Assembly (NCBI RefSeq): GCF_900100875.1
Contig: NZ_FNKQ01000003.1
Span: 62,001-126,000 of the forward strand
Source: Halopelagius longus
Lineage (GTDB): Archaea > Halobacteriota > Halobacteria > Halobacteriales > Haloferacaceae
Direction of reading: 5' to 3'
DNA: 64,000 nucleotides
The notes under the pieces are model-generated. The model searched no databases and was not told where the DNA came from. It saw nothing but the letters and a program-made list of their open reading frames with translations. Below are positions 1-7,924 of the stretch, one piece after another (within the stretch, counting starts at the first letter, position 1; each line of letters begins with the position of its first letter). The translations under genes were made by a program, and so were the position numbers.

Positions 1-183
1 GGTCGGACTCGTCGGCTTCACCTCCGCGACGACGGGCACTCGCCCGTCGGCCTCGGCGGCGTCCACCGCGTCGGGGAACGACCGCGCGTCGACGCTGACG
101 CGCGACTTCCCGCCCGACCGGTCGCGTGCGGCCGCGAGGATGGACCGCACCTCCGGCGCAAGTTCGTCCTCACTAGCGTCCAT
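1..183 (-). CDS. trpC: Indole-3-glycerol phosphate synthase, 5' part
   Basis: N-terminal 61 codons of a gene that runs off the left edge of the window. The reading from the ATG at 183 gives a haloarchaeal TrpC-like start: 'SILAAARDR', 'VSVDARS', then '[13 protein letters not shown]'. The last stretch matches the first beta-strand of the TIM barrel, whose lysine is catalytic in this family. The enzyme closes the indole ring in tryptophan biosynthesis, so trpB/trpA or other trp genes may lie beyond the edge. A weak TATA-like sequence on the minus strand sits near 209-217. Identification is by motif recall from a short fragment. Confidence 0.75.
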   Translation of the reverse strand, partial: MDASEDELAPEVRSILAAARDRSGGKSRVSVDARSFPDAVDAAEADGRVPVVAEVKPTSPT

Positions 184-267
184 CGTTGTACATCAACGGA
201 CTCATTTGCACATAAGGCTTGCGCGTCGTCGTCAAGGTTCAAGGCCGACGGCGGAGAACCGACGGGT

Positions 268-720
268 ATGGACGCAGGCGTCTTCGCCCGCGAGTCGGAG
301 AGACTCGGGCGAACCGTGCAGATCGGCGTCGCCAGCGGTCGAGTCATCAACGTCTCGTTCCCCGAGACGCCGCCGGACGACGCCGAGACGGAGCATCCCC
401 TGTTGGACCGAGTGTTCGACTACCTCGGCGGCGAGTCGGACCACTTCGACGACGTGACGGTCGCTCTCACCGTGCCGACGGAGCAACGGCGCGTCCTCGA
501 CGCGGTCCGAAAACTCCCGTACGGCGAGACGGTGTCGCTCGAACGGGTGGCGAAACTCGCCGGACTCGACCACGAGGACGAGGAGGACCGCCGGACGGTG
601 CGAACGGCCCTTTCCGAAAATCCGGTCCCGCTTTTCATCCCGGACCACCGCGTCCGCGACGCGCCGGGCGGCGCACCGTCCGACGTGGCCCGCCGTCTGC
701 GGAAGATAGAGTCCGCCTGA
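268..720 (+). CDS. MGMT/Ada-type alkyltransferase-like protein lacking the catalytic Cys
   Basis: 150 aa. The C-terminal half resembles the DNA-binding and active-site region of O6-alkylguanine-DNA alkyltransferases: a helix-turn-helix-like 'LPYGETVSLERVAKLAG' around residues 83-99, then 'NPVPLFIPDHRVR' around 118-130. In active enzymes the last motif is P-C-H-R; here it is P125-D126-H127-R128, and the protein has no cysteine at all, so it cannot be a suicide alkyl acceptor. It may act like alkyltransferase-like (ATL) proteins, which bind alkylated bases and recruit other repair factors, although classical ATLs carry Trp at this position. Function is inferred. Divergent from trpC, with about 84 bp between the two starts. 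Confidence 0.7.
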   Translation: MDAGVFARESERLGRTVQIGVASGRVINVSFPETPPDDAETEHPLLDRVFDYLGGESDHFDDVTVALTVPTEQRRVLDAVRKLPYGETVSLERVAKLAGLDHEDEEDRRTVRTALSENPVPLFIPDHRVRDAPGGAPSDVARRLRKIESA

Positions 721-727
721 GGCCGAC

Positions 728-1057
728 TCAGACGCGTTGGATGACGAGGTAGCCGATGAAGCCGAGGACGAAGAGCGCCGAGGAGGCGATGTCCGCCTCC
801 GGGGCCCGCGTCGCGACGGCGACGAACTGCGCGAGGCCCGCGAGGACGAACGCCCCGGCGGTGGCCAGGCGGACGCGCGGGTCGATTCCGCGACTCTGCT
901 CCTCGTAGACGGTGTAGCCGAAGTAGAGCGCCACGACGCCGAATCCGACGTTGACGGCGACGTTCGCGAGGGGGTTTCCGGTGACGATTGCCACGATGAG
1001 GAGGGCGAGGTAGCCGACCAGAATCGCTCGTATCGCCGTCTGCCGAGTGTCTGCCAT
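728..1057 (-). CDS. Small multi-pass membrane protein of unknown function
   Basis: 109 aa, mostly hydrophobic, with four likely membrane segments: roughly residues 9-26, 31-48, 64-82 and 90-106. Short charged loops separate them ('YEEQSRGIDPR' between the second and third). I do not recognise a named family; similar small membrane proteins are common in haloarchaea. The start is supported by an AT-rich box on the minus strand at 1081-1089, about 28 bp upstream of the ATG, which fits a leaderless transcript. It ends 7 bp from the stop of the convergent MGMT-like gene. Confidence 0.6.
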   Translation of the reverse strand: MADTRQTAIRAILVGYLALLIVAIVTGNPLANVAVNVGFGVVALYFGYTVYEEQSRGIDPRVRLATAGAFVLAGLAQFVAVATRAPEADIASSALFVLGFIGYLVIQRV

Positions 1058-1140
1058 GCCGGAACTGGGGAGGTCCGGACAGTAAAAGGTTCGTCGTCGT
1101 GTACGTCAGCCGATGTGATACTCCCCCACCCGTTACTCTC

Positions 1141-2469
1141 TCACCCGTCGGCCCCGTCTATCGCGGGGAGAGTAACGGAGAACGTCGCCCCCTCGCCGAG
1201 TTCCGACTCGACCCAGATGTCGCCGCCGTGGCGTTCGACGATTCGCTCGCAGAGCGCCAAGCCGATGCCCGTTCCGGGGTGTTTCTCCCGGTCGTGGAGT
1301 CGCTGGAACACCTCGAAGACGGTGTCGGCGTTCGCGGGGTCGATGCCGATGCCCTCGTCGCGGACCGATATCGTCCACTCCCCGCCGTCGCGTTCGGCGG
1401 CGACTTCGACCCGCGGCGGTTCGTCTCCCGAGTACTCGATTGCGTTGTCCAGCAGGTTCTGGAACACCTGCCGGAGTTGGTTCGGGTCGCCCCCGACGCG
1501 GGGTAACTCCTCGGCGGTGATCTCGGCGTCGGTCTCCTCGATTCGAACCCGCAGGTCCTCGCAGACGTCCGAGAGCACAGCCTCCAACGCGACCGGTTCG
1601 AAGGGGTCTCCCCGCGTCTCGACTCTGGAGTATTCGAGGAGGCCGTCTATCATGTCGCGCATGCGGTCCGCGCCGTCGACGGCGAACTCGATGTACTCCC
1701 GGCCGTCCTCGTCGAGTTCGTCGGCGTACCGGCGCTCGATCAGTCGGAGGAAACTCGACACCATCCGCAGGGGTTCCTGCAGGTCGTGGGAGGCGGCGTA
1801 GGCGAACTGCTCTAAACGCTCGTTCGACTCCTCGAGCTGTCGTCGGTACTCCTTTCGGTCGGAGACGTCCCGAACGACGCCGATCTGCTCCGTCCGGCCG
1901 TCCGTCTCTATCGTCGCGAACGTCGCCTCCGCCGGGATGCGGTCGCCGTCCGCCGTCAGAATCGTCGCTTCCATCGTGAGGTCTGCTTCGTCCTCGTCCG
2001 CCGCCGCCTCCTTTCTGGCTTTCGCTCGGTCTATCGTGTCCTCGTCGACGACGAGCGACGCGTGCGCGCCGACGAGTTCCCCCCGGTCGTACCCGGTGAG
2101 GTCCGCGTACGCGTCGTTGACCATCGTGAAAACGCCGTCGTCGTCCTTCACGTAGATACCGTCGTCGACCGTCTCCACGATGGCCTCGTACTTCGACAGC
2201 CGTCGCTCGCGCTCCTCGCAGCGAGAGTCGTCGGGGGACTCGTCGGTCTCGGGCCGCCACCAGACGCGCATTCCGCCCGCTATCTCCGTCGAGCGGAGGT
2301 CGCCGCGGTCGGCGAGTCGTTCGAGAGCGTCCCGCGCGGCCCCTCGCGACGCGTCCAACTCCTCGGCGACGGTAGCGGCGGCGACCGGCGTAGACGGCTC
2401 CGCTAACTCCCCGAAGAGACGCCGAACCTCCTCCGACGTGACCCCCGGTTCCGGGCTAGATGTCCCCAT
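1141..2469 (-). CDS. Sensor histidine kinase with N-terminal winged helix and PAS domain
   Basis: 442 aa. Domain order: a winged-helix-like segment at about residues 8-66 ('VAEELDASRGAARDALERL'), a PAS domain at about 85-205 ('VETVDDGIYVKDDDGVF', 'YADLTGYDRGEL'), a HisKA dimerisation domain with the phospho-acceptor motif 'ASHDLQEPLRM', and a HATPase_c domain with N box 'QNLLDNAIEYS', 'DEGIGID' and 'GTGIGLALCERIVERHGG'. There is no membrane segment and no receiver domain, so it is probably a cytosolic phosphorelay sensor. The ATG at 2469 was chosen because the frame upstream lacks family features and a clear TATA box lies 26 bp away. No cognate response regulator is adjacent. The ligand is unknown. 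Confidence 0.9.
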   Translation of the reverse strand: MGTSSPEPGVTSEEVRRLFGELAEPSTPVAAATVAEELDASRGAARDALERLADRGDLRSTEIAGGMRVWWRPETDESPDDSRCEERERRLSKYEAIVETVDDGIYVKDDDGVFTMVNDAYADLTGYDRGELVGAHASLVVDEDTIDRAKARKEAAADEDEADLTMEATILTADGDRIPAEATFATIETDGRTEQIGVVRDVSDRKEYRRQLEESNERLEQFAYAASHDLQEPLRMVSSFLRLIERRYADELDEDGREYIEFAVDGADRMRDMIDGLLEYSRVETRGDPFEPVALEAVLSDVCEDLRVRIEETDAEITAEELPRVGGDPNQLRQVFQNLLDNAIEYSGDEPPRVEVAAERDGGEWTISVRDEGIGIDPANADTVFEVFQRLHDREKHPGTGIGLALCERIVERHGGDIWVESELGEGATFSVTLPAIDGADG

Positions 2470-2490
2470 AGGCAAACGTGTCACCAATGC

Positions 2491-2499
2491 TGTATAAAC
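2491..2499 (-). promoter_or_regulatory. TATA box of the histidine kinase gene
   Basis: Minus-strand reading GTTTATACA, centred about 26 bp upstream of the ATG at 2469. The spacing implies transcription starting at or very near the start codon (leaderless). Confidence 0.6.
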
Positions 2500-2526
2500 G
2501 CTTGCCCCGAGGCGTCCCCGTTGGCC

Positions 2527-2626
2527 GCCTCGCTCACGTCGTTCTCTGCTCCCGTTCGCTCCCTCACGGGACCACCGCTGGACGAACGAAGTGAGTCCAG
2601 CGAGGTTCGCCTCGCTCACGTCGTTC
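2527..2626. repeat. Gene-end palindromic region with an 18-bp direct repeat
   Basis: GCCTCGCTCACGTCGTTC occurs perfectly at 2527-2544 and at 2609-2626. The second copy spans the stop codon of the CPBP protease gene (2616-2618). Between the copies lie two small inverted repeats: CCCGT...ACGGG near 2551-2570, and GCTGGAC...GTCCAGC near 2577-2601. The layout resembles the array at the end of nusG, so stop-region duplication followed by hairpins is one plausible origin. Confidence 0.6.
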
Positions 2627-3599
2627 GCTCGGCGAACCCTTCGTGGACGACGAACTCCAACGCGTTCACGAGGTAGTGCGCCACGAAGACGACCAGCAAA
2701 CTCCCGGTGAGGACGAACCCCGCCGCGAGGACGAATCCGAGGACGCCGGTGACGACGACGCCGATGCGCCCCTGCGCGCCGTGGCCGAGGGCGAAGCCGA
2801 CGGAGGAGACGACGGCCATCGCCCACGGCGAGACGTCGAACCCCGCCGAGATGACGCCGACGAGTGCGCCGCGAAAGAGCAACTCCTCGAAGCCCGCGAT
2901 AATCGGGAGGACGCCGAGGAGAAGCACGGCCCACCCGAAGGGCGTCTCCGGCGCGAGTGCCTCGCGGAGTTCCTCGCCGTCGCCGAGTCCGAACCGTTCG
3001 CCCACCGCAGAACCGAGTTCGTTCGCCGCGTAGAGAACGACGCCGAATCCGACGCCGACGAGGGCGTGCCACGGCGTGAGCGTCTCAACGCCCGCGCCGA
3101 ACGCCCGCGCGGGAACGTTCCAGAACCACGCGCCGCCGAGAAGCAGGAGAGCGAACAAACCCTGCGACACCGCCACGTTCACCAAGAGGAGCGCCGTCGA
3201 GGGAGAAGCGTCCGCAGTCGCGTCCGCGTCCGACGGATGGGGGCGGTTCCGCCGCGGGTCCGCGGCGACGAACTCCTCGGACGGCGTCTCGGCACCCTCG
3301 GTGGCGCAGGTATCTGCTTCGGTGTCGGCCTCCGACCCGCCCTCGACGGACGGTTCGGGCGAGGGGTACGCGGCGTCGGACCGACGGTCGTACTCGCCGT
3401 TCGGACCGGTGTCTCTGGGGTTAGTTCGTACGTCCGCGCGCAACTCCGCCGACCGGTGGGCCGCGCCGGGCGCGTTCGACGGCGGCCGCCGGTCGTCGTG
3501 GTCGCCGTCGGAAACAACGCCGCGAGAGGCGTGAGAGAGTAAGAGTAGCGCCGACGTGACGAGGCCCGCGAACGCCGCGAACGTCGCCCAGTCGGGCAT
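2616..3599 (-). CDS. CPBP-family intramembrane metalloprotease
   Basis: 327 aa. One N-terminal membrane segment (about residues 5-24) is followed by a long hydrophilic, acidic, low-complexity stretch (about 30-130) and then the multi-pass CPBP/Abi core. The core contains the family motif EExxxR as 'GFEELLFRG' and the downstream 'FALGHG' and 'FVAHYLVNA' histidine motifs expected for this glutamate/metal intramembrane protease family, related to eukaryotic CAAX proteases. It starts 12 bp after the lonB stop on the same strand, so the two membrane proteases are probably co-transcribed. Substrates are unknown. The long soluble linker after TM1 is unusual for a CPBP protein. Confidence 0.85.
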   Translation of the reverse strand: MPDWATFAAFAGLVTSALLLLSHASRGVVSDGDHDDRRPPSNAPGAAHRSAELRADVRTNPRDTGPNGEYDRRSDAAYPSPEPSVEGGSEADTEADTCATEGAETPSEEFVAADPRRNRPHPSDADATADASPSTALLLVNVAVSQGLFALLLLGGAWFWNVPARAFGAGVETLTPWHALVGVGFGVVLYAANELGSAVGERFGLGDGEELREALAPETPFGWAVLLLGVLPIIAGFEELLFRGALVGVISAGFDVSPWAMAVVSSVGFALGHGAQGRIGVVVTGVLGFVLAAGFVLTGSLLVVFVAHYLVNALEFVVHEGFAERTT

Positions 3600-3611
3600 C
3601 CGCCGGTTAGG

Positions 3612-5792
3612 TTACTGCGGACTCGGGCTGGACGGCCCGGAGACCTTGTTCTCCTGCGAGAGCGCCGACCCGGTGATGCTCTTGAGACGGGCCACGAGAG
3701 AGTCCTTCTCGGGTTCGCCTTCGAGAGCGATGTCGAGCACCTCGCTGATGTGGGAGACGGGGATTATCTCCACCATCTCTCGGTACTCGTCTTCGATCAT
3801 CACGTCCTGCATGTTCGCGGCCGGGATGATGACCTTGTCACACCCGGTCTTCGCCGCGGCCTCTATCTTGTGCGTGACGCCGCCGACGGGGAGCACGTCG
3901 CCGCGGACCGACAGACTGCCGGTCATCGCGAGCGACTGGTCCACGCCGACGCCTTCGAGCGCCGAGATGACCGCCGTCGCGACGGTGATGGAGGCGGAGT
4001 CGCCGTCGACGCCGCCCTGTCCGGCTTGGACGAACTGGATGTGGATGTCCTTCTCGGAGATGTTCTCGTCGGAGAACTTCTTGATGATGGCCGAGACGTT
4101 GTCGACTGCCTCCTGTGCCATCTCCTTCAGCTGTCCGGTGGCGATGACCTCGCCGGGCCCCTGCGAGGGCGTGACCTCCGCCATCACGGGAAGCATGATG
4201 CCGGAGTCCTCGCCCATGACCGCGAGACCGTTGACGCGGCCGACTTGGTAGCCCTCCGCGACCTGCAGTTCGTAGTCCTTGCGGCGTTCGATGTAGTCGT
4301 CCGCGAGCTGTTGCTCGATGGAGCGACTGCGACCCTTCGCCTGCAGGACGTGGTCGCGCGTCACCATCTCGGCGTCCTGTCCGCGGGCGATGTCGCCCGA
4401 GACGCGGACGAGACCGCCGAGGTTGCGGAGTTCGAGCGTCAGGTGCCCCTTCCGACCGGCGCGGCGGCGGGCTTCGAGGATGACCTCCTCGATGGCCTCC
4501 GCGGAGAAGTCGGGCAGGCGACCGTCCTTCTCGACCTCTTGGGCCACGAAGCGGACGTACTTGCGGCGCATCTCCGGGGTGTCCTCGATGGTGTCGTCCA
4601 TGTACACCTCGTACCCGTACCCCTTGATGCGGGAGCGGAGCGCGGGGTGCATGTTCTCCATCGCGTCGAGGTTACCCGCGGCGATCATGATGAAGTCGGT
4701 CGGGACGGGCTCCGTCTGGACCATCGCGCCCGAGGAGCGCTCGGACTGGCCCGTGATGGAGAACTCGCCCTCCTGAATCGCCGTCATGAGGTGCTGCTGG
4801 CTGCGGATGTCGAGCGTGTTTATCTCGTCGATGAACAGCACGCCCTTGTTCGCCTTGTGGATGGCGCCGGGTTCGACCCGGTCGTGACTCGGCGTCTCCA
4901 TGCCGCCGGACTGGAACGGGTCGTGGCGGACGTCGCCGAGGAGCGCACCCGCGTGGGCGCCGGTCGCGTCCTCGAAGGGCGCGGCCGTCTCGTCGGCGTT
5001 GTTCACGATGAGGTTCGGAATCATCGCGTCGCTGCCGCGAGAGCCGTAGCGGAACGCGAGGTAGATGATACCCGCAGCGAGGATGCCGAGCAGAATCTGC
5101 CCGGCGATGATGAGCGAGTAGCCGAGGACGATGGCGATGATTATCCACATGAGGAACGACCGCATCTGGTTGCGCTTGCGGGCTTCCTCCTTGTGGGCCT
5201 CGACTATCTGCTCGCCCTTGCCGGCGGGGACGGTGCGTACCTTCGGGTTGTTTCCGTCGTCGGGGTTGTGGTAGACGAGGACGTCCTGAAGCTCCTCTTT
5301 GGGGAGGAGTTCGGCCATCGCCTTCGCGAGCATCGACTTGCCCGTACCGGGCGAGCCGATCATCATGACGTGGCGGCGCTGCTTTGCCGCCTTTATCACG
5401 ACGTCGCGGGCGTGTTCCTGACCGATAACCTGATCGACGAGCCTGTCCGGGACCTGAATCTCCTCGGTAGAATCGATCCGCAGACCGCCAAGAAGATCGT
5501 CTTCGTCGATGTCGTCGGCGACGTCCGCCGTGACCTCGACGTCGCTACCGAGGTCGTCGATGGTCCCTCTGTTAGCGTCGTCAGACTCCGTCTGACGGCC
5601 CGCGGGGGGTCGGTCCGCGGCGTCGCCGGGCGAAGACTGACCGCTCGACGAGTTCCGCTCGTCGGCGTCGGCCCCGTCGTCAGGTCCGGCCTCCGGAAAC
5701 ACCTCGTCGTCGGACGACGAGTCGGGGGTCCCGTCGGAGACGTTCTCCCCTTCCTCCGGATGGTTGTCGTCGGTGTCGGTGTCGTTACTCAT
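3612..5792 (-). CDS. lonB: ATP-dependent membrane-anchored protease LonB
   Basis: 726 aa, typical of archaeal LonB. An acidic disordered N-terminus (about 1-100) precedes an AAA+ module. Walker A GSPGTGKS is at residues 146-153 and Walker B 'GVLFIDEINTL' at 317-327. Two closely spaced membrane segments (about 213-247) are inserted between them, which is the signature of the archaeal membrane-bound form. The C-terminal serine protease domain has the catalytic Ser in 'DGDSAS' (S599) and Lys in 'GGVTHKIEAA' (K642). It degrades membrane and soluble regulatory proteins; in Haloferax it is essential and controls carotenoid synthesis (recall). It probably heads an operon with the CPBP protease gene downstream. 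Confidence 0.97.
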   Translation of the reverse strand: MSNDTDTDDNHPEEGENVSDGTPDSSSDDEVFPEAGPDDGADADERNSSSGQSSPGDAADRPPAGRQTESDDANRGTIDDLGSDVEVTADVADDIDEDDLLGGLRIDSTEEIQVPDRLVDQVIGQEHARDVVIKAAKQRRHVMMIGSPGTGKSMLAKAMAELLPKEELQDVLVYHNPDDGNNPKVRTVPAGKGEQIVEAHKEEARKRNQMRSFLMWIIIAIVLGYSLIIAGQILLGILAAGIIYLAFRYGSRGSDAMIPNLIVNNADETAAPFEDATGAHAGALLGDVRHDPFQSGGMETPSHDRVEPGAIHKANKGVLFIDEINTLDIRSQQHLMTAIQEGEFSITGQSERSSGAMVQTEPVPTDFIMIAAGNLDAMENMHPALRSRIKGYGYEVYMDDTIEDTPEMRRKYVRFVAQEVEKDGRLPDFSAEAIEEVILEARRRAGRKGHLTLELRNLGGLVRVSGDIARGQDAEMVTRDHVLQAKGRSRSIEQQLADDYIERRKDYELQVAEGYQVGRVNGLAVMGEDSGIMLPVMAEVTPSQGPGEVIATGQLKEMAQEAVDNVSAIIKKFSDENISEKDIHIQFVQAGQGGVDGDSASITVATAVISALEGVGVDQSLAMTGSLSVRGDVLPVGGVTHKIEAAAKTGCDKVIIPAANMQDVMIEDEYREMVEIIPVSHISEVLDIALEGEPEKDSLVARLKSITGSALSQENKVSGPSSPSPQ

Positions 5793-6009
5793 AGTAGTCT
5801 AACACGCTTTCCAGTTCCTGAGAGCGGCGCTCTCGTCCAGTCGTTCTGCCGGTCGAGTGCCTGCTACTCATAGAACTGTGTCGCTACTGTAATCGTGGGT
5901 CGCTCAACTGATATACTTTCTCCCCGCGTCCGAGCGGCGTACTCCCCAACAATACGGACGTTTCAGGCCATTTAACAACGGATTAGGTGATTTCTTACGA
6001 CTCGTACAC

Positions 6010-6017
6010 TTTATAAA
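6010..6017 (+). promoter_or_regulatory. TATA box of nadM
   Basis: TTTATAAA centred about 26 bp before the nadM ATG at 6040, giving a leaderless transcript. It lies in the 247-bp spacer shared with the divergent lonB gene, whose own AT-rich candidate is near 5910-5920. Confidence 0.7.
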
Positions 6018-6039
6018 CGATGCGCGGGAACACGGGACC

Positions 6040-6582
6040 ATGCGGGGGTTCTACATCGGCCGCTTTCAGCCCTACCACAACGGCCACCATCAGATGGTGA
6101 AAGAGATAGCCACCGAGGTGGACGAACTCGTCCTCGGAATCGGGAGCGCAGGCGACTCCCACTCGACGCGGAACCCGTTCACCGCGGGCGAGCGAATCAT
6201 GATGGTCACGAAGTCCGTCGTGGACTTCGACATCACAACCTACGCCGTCCCCATCGAGGACTTAGAGCGCAACTCCGTGTGGGTCAGCCACGTCCAGAGC
6301 ATGTCTCCGGCGTTCGACGTGGCGTACTCGAACAACCCGCTCGTCATCCAGTTGTTCAAGGAGGCGGGCGTCGAGGTTCGGCAGTCCCCGATGTTCAACC
6401 GGGGCGTCCTGCAGGGGACCGAACTCCGCGACCGGATGATATCCGGCGAGGACTGGCGGAGTCTCGTCCCCGAACCGGTGGCCGGCGTCATCGACGAGAT
6501 CGGCGGCATCGAGCGCATCCAACGCGTGAGCGACACCGACTCCGGCGGGTACGACACCGACGAGGGGCCGGACCCCGCGTAA
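6040..6582 (+). CDS. nadM: Nicotinamide-nucleotide adenylyltransferase, archaeal type
   Basis: 180 aa, the usual length of archaeal NadM. The nucleotidyltransferase signature 'GRFQPYHNGHH' is at residues 7-17, followed by 'GSAGDSHSTRNPFTAGERIMM' as the substrate-binding loop and 'LRDRMISGEDW' near the C-terminus, where the family has its second ATP-binding motif. It joins NMN and ATP to make NAD+. The start follows a strong TATA box. It is followed after 6 bp by a SAM hydrolase gene, suggesting one operon concerned with adenosine-containing cofactors. Confidence 0.95.
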   Translation: MRGFYIGRFQPYHNGHHQMVKEIATEVDELVLGIGSAGDSHSTRNPFTAGERIMMVTKSVVDFDITTYAVPIEDLERNSVWVSHVQSMSPAFDVAYSNNPLVIQLFKEAGVEVRQSPMFNRGVLQGTELRDRMISGEDWRSLVPEPVAGVIDEIGGIERIQRVSDTDSGGYDTDEGPDPA

Positions 6583-6588
6583 CCGACG

Positions 6589-7356
6589 ATGATAACGCTC
6601 GCATCCGACTTCGGGTCGCCGTACCCCGCGGCGATGAAGGGCGTCATCCTGCGGGAGAGCGACGCCCGCCTCGTGGACGTGACGCACGAACTGCCGAGAC
6701 AGGACGTCCGCGCCGCGGCGTTCTGGACGCGCGAGACGCTTCCGTACTTCCCCCCGGCGGTCCACCTCGTCGTCGTCGATCCCGGCGTCGGCACCGACCG
6801 CGACGCACTCGTCGGGCGCGTCGGAGACCACGCCTTCGTCGCCCCGGACAACGGCGTCGTCCGCCCCGTCGCGCGGCGACTCGCCGCCGAGACGGGCGCG
6901 GACCCCGAGTGGTTCGTCTACGAGTACGAGGACCCGGCTTCGACGACGTTCCACGGCCGAGACGTGTTCGCCCCCGCCGCCGCCGCCGTCCACGAAGCCG
7001 GCGTCGAGAACTTCGAATCGCTCCCCGCGATAACCCCGGCGGACGACGCGGTGGACCTGCGGTTCCCGACGGCGACGGTCGAGGGTGATTCGGCCCGCGG
7101 CGAGGTCCTCGTCGTGGACGACTTCGGCAACGCCATCACGAACGTCCCCGGGTCGTTCCTCGACGGACGGGCCGGCGAGACCCTCTCTGCGAACGGGACG
7201 GACGCCCCCGTCGAGACGGCGTACGCCGCGGTGGACCCGGGCGAGAGACTCGTCACCGTCGGGAGTCACGGCTACGTCGAGTGCGACGTAAACCGGGGGC
7301 GCGGCGACGAGGCGTTCGGCCTCGAACCGGGCGACGACGTTCGCCTGCGGTTTTAG
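6589..7356 (+). CDS. S-adenosyl-L-methionine hydrolase (adenosine-forming), DUF62 family
   Basis: 255 aa. The N-terminal 'LASDFGSPYPAAMKG' and 'VDPGVGTDRDALV', 'FVAPDNGVV', and the C-terminal 'VVDDFGNAITN' are characteristic of the SAM hydroxide adenosyltransferase family, which uses an Asp-Arg-His triad to hydrolyse SAM to adenosine and methionine. The ATG lies 6 bp after the nadM stop, so they are likely co-transcribed. The physiological role of SAM hydrolysis in archaea is not settled; control of SAM level or adenosine recycling is possible. Confidence 0.9.
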   Translation: MITLASDFGSPYPAAMKGVILRESDARLVDVTHELPRQDVRAAAFWTRETLPYFPPAVHLVVVDPGVGTDRDALVGRVGDHAFVAPDNGVVRPVARRLAAETGADPEWFVYEYEDPASTTFHGRDVFAPAAAAVHEAGVENFESLPAITPADDAVDLRFPTATVEGDSARGEVLVVDDFGNAITNVPGSFLDGRAGETLSANGTDAPVETAYAAVDPGERLVTVGSHGYVECDVNRGRGDEAFGLEPGDDVRLRF

Positions 7357-7368
7357 ACTCCGACCGCC

Positions 7369-7914
7369 TCACCGGAGACGGCCCCGAAAGACGAACTCGC
7401 GGACCGCCTCGCCGAACAGTTTCGTGTCCCGCTTTTCGACGGCCTCGTACCCCTTCGACCGGTAGAACGAGCGCCCGACTCGGTTCTCCGAGAGAACTCG
7501 TATTTCGAGGGTTTCACAGCCCTCCTCCCGGCAGAACTCCTCGACTCGTTCCAACAGGGCGGTGCCGACGCCCCCGCCCCAGTGGTCGGGGTCGACGTAT
7601 ATCGCGCTGAGCGTCGCGACGCCGGCCGTCTCGCTCGGTCCGCCCGCGGCGAACCCGACCACGTCCGACGGCGTCCCTCGGTCTCCGGAGGTGGGTTCGG
7701 AGGCGTCGCCCGTCGGTTCGGCGACGAAGTACGCCGCGTCGCCGCCTTCGACTGTCGCCCGCGTCGCGTCGGGCGCGTACCACGTCGCCATCGCGGCGTC
7801 GATAGTCTCCTGCGAGAGGAGGTCGCCGTATGCGGCGTTCCACCCGCGCCGGGCGATGCGTCGGACGGCGGGCACGTCGTCGGCGGTCGCCTCGCGGACG
7901 GTCACCTCGATCAT
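7369..7914 (-). CDS. GNAT family N-acetyltransferase
   Basis: 181 aa. Starts with the GNAT beta1 motif 'VTVREATADDVPAVRRIAR'. The acetyl-CoA loop is 'YVDPDHWGGGVGTALLERVE' around residues 107-126, though the usual first Arg/Gln of the loop is replaced by Trp/Gly. The C-terminal 'SENRVGRSFYRSKGYEAV' is typical of RimI-like enzymes. A low-complexity acidic insert ('EPTGDASEPTSGDRG') interrupts beta3. A minus-strand AT-rich box at 7940-7948 suits this start. The acceptor substrate cannot be read from sequence. Convergent with the SAM hydrolase gene, 12 bp apart. Confidence 0.88.
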   Translation of the reverse strand: MIEVTVREATADDVPAVRRIARRGWNAAYGDLLSQETIDAAMATWYAPDATRATVEGGDAAYFVAEPTGDASEPTSGDRGTPSDVVGFAAGGPSETAGVATLSAIYVDPDHWGGGVGTALLERVEEFCREEGCETLEIRVLSENRVGRSFYRSKGYEAVEKRDTKLFGEAVREFVFRGRLR

Positions 7915-7924
7915 AGAGAGACGT

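Noticed and set aside
2527-2626. CRISPR-like repeats
   Set aside because: Only two copies of an 18-mer and no regular spacers. The array at 61489-61672 likewise has irregular periods and coding-derived units. No cas genes are present.
1141-3072. Extended N-terminus for the histidine kinase
   Set aside because: The extra 201 residues are Arg-rich shadow sequence, and a TATA box stands 26 bp before the ATG at 2469.
3750-5873. Long plus-strand frame across lonB
   Set aside because: LonB on the minus strand has all its motifs. The plus reading is a low-complexity mirror with no recognisable domain.
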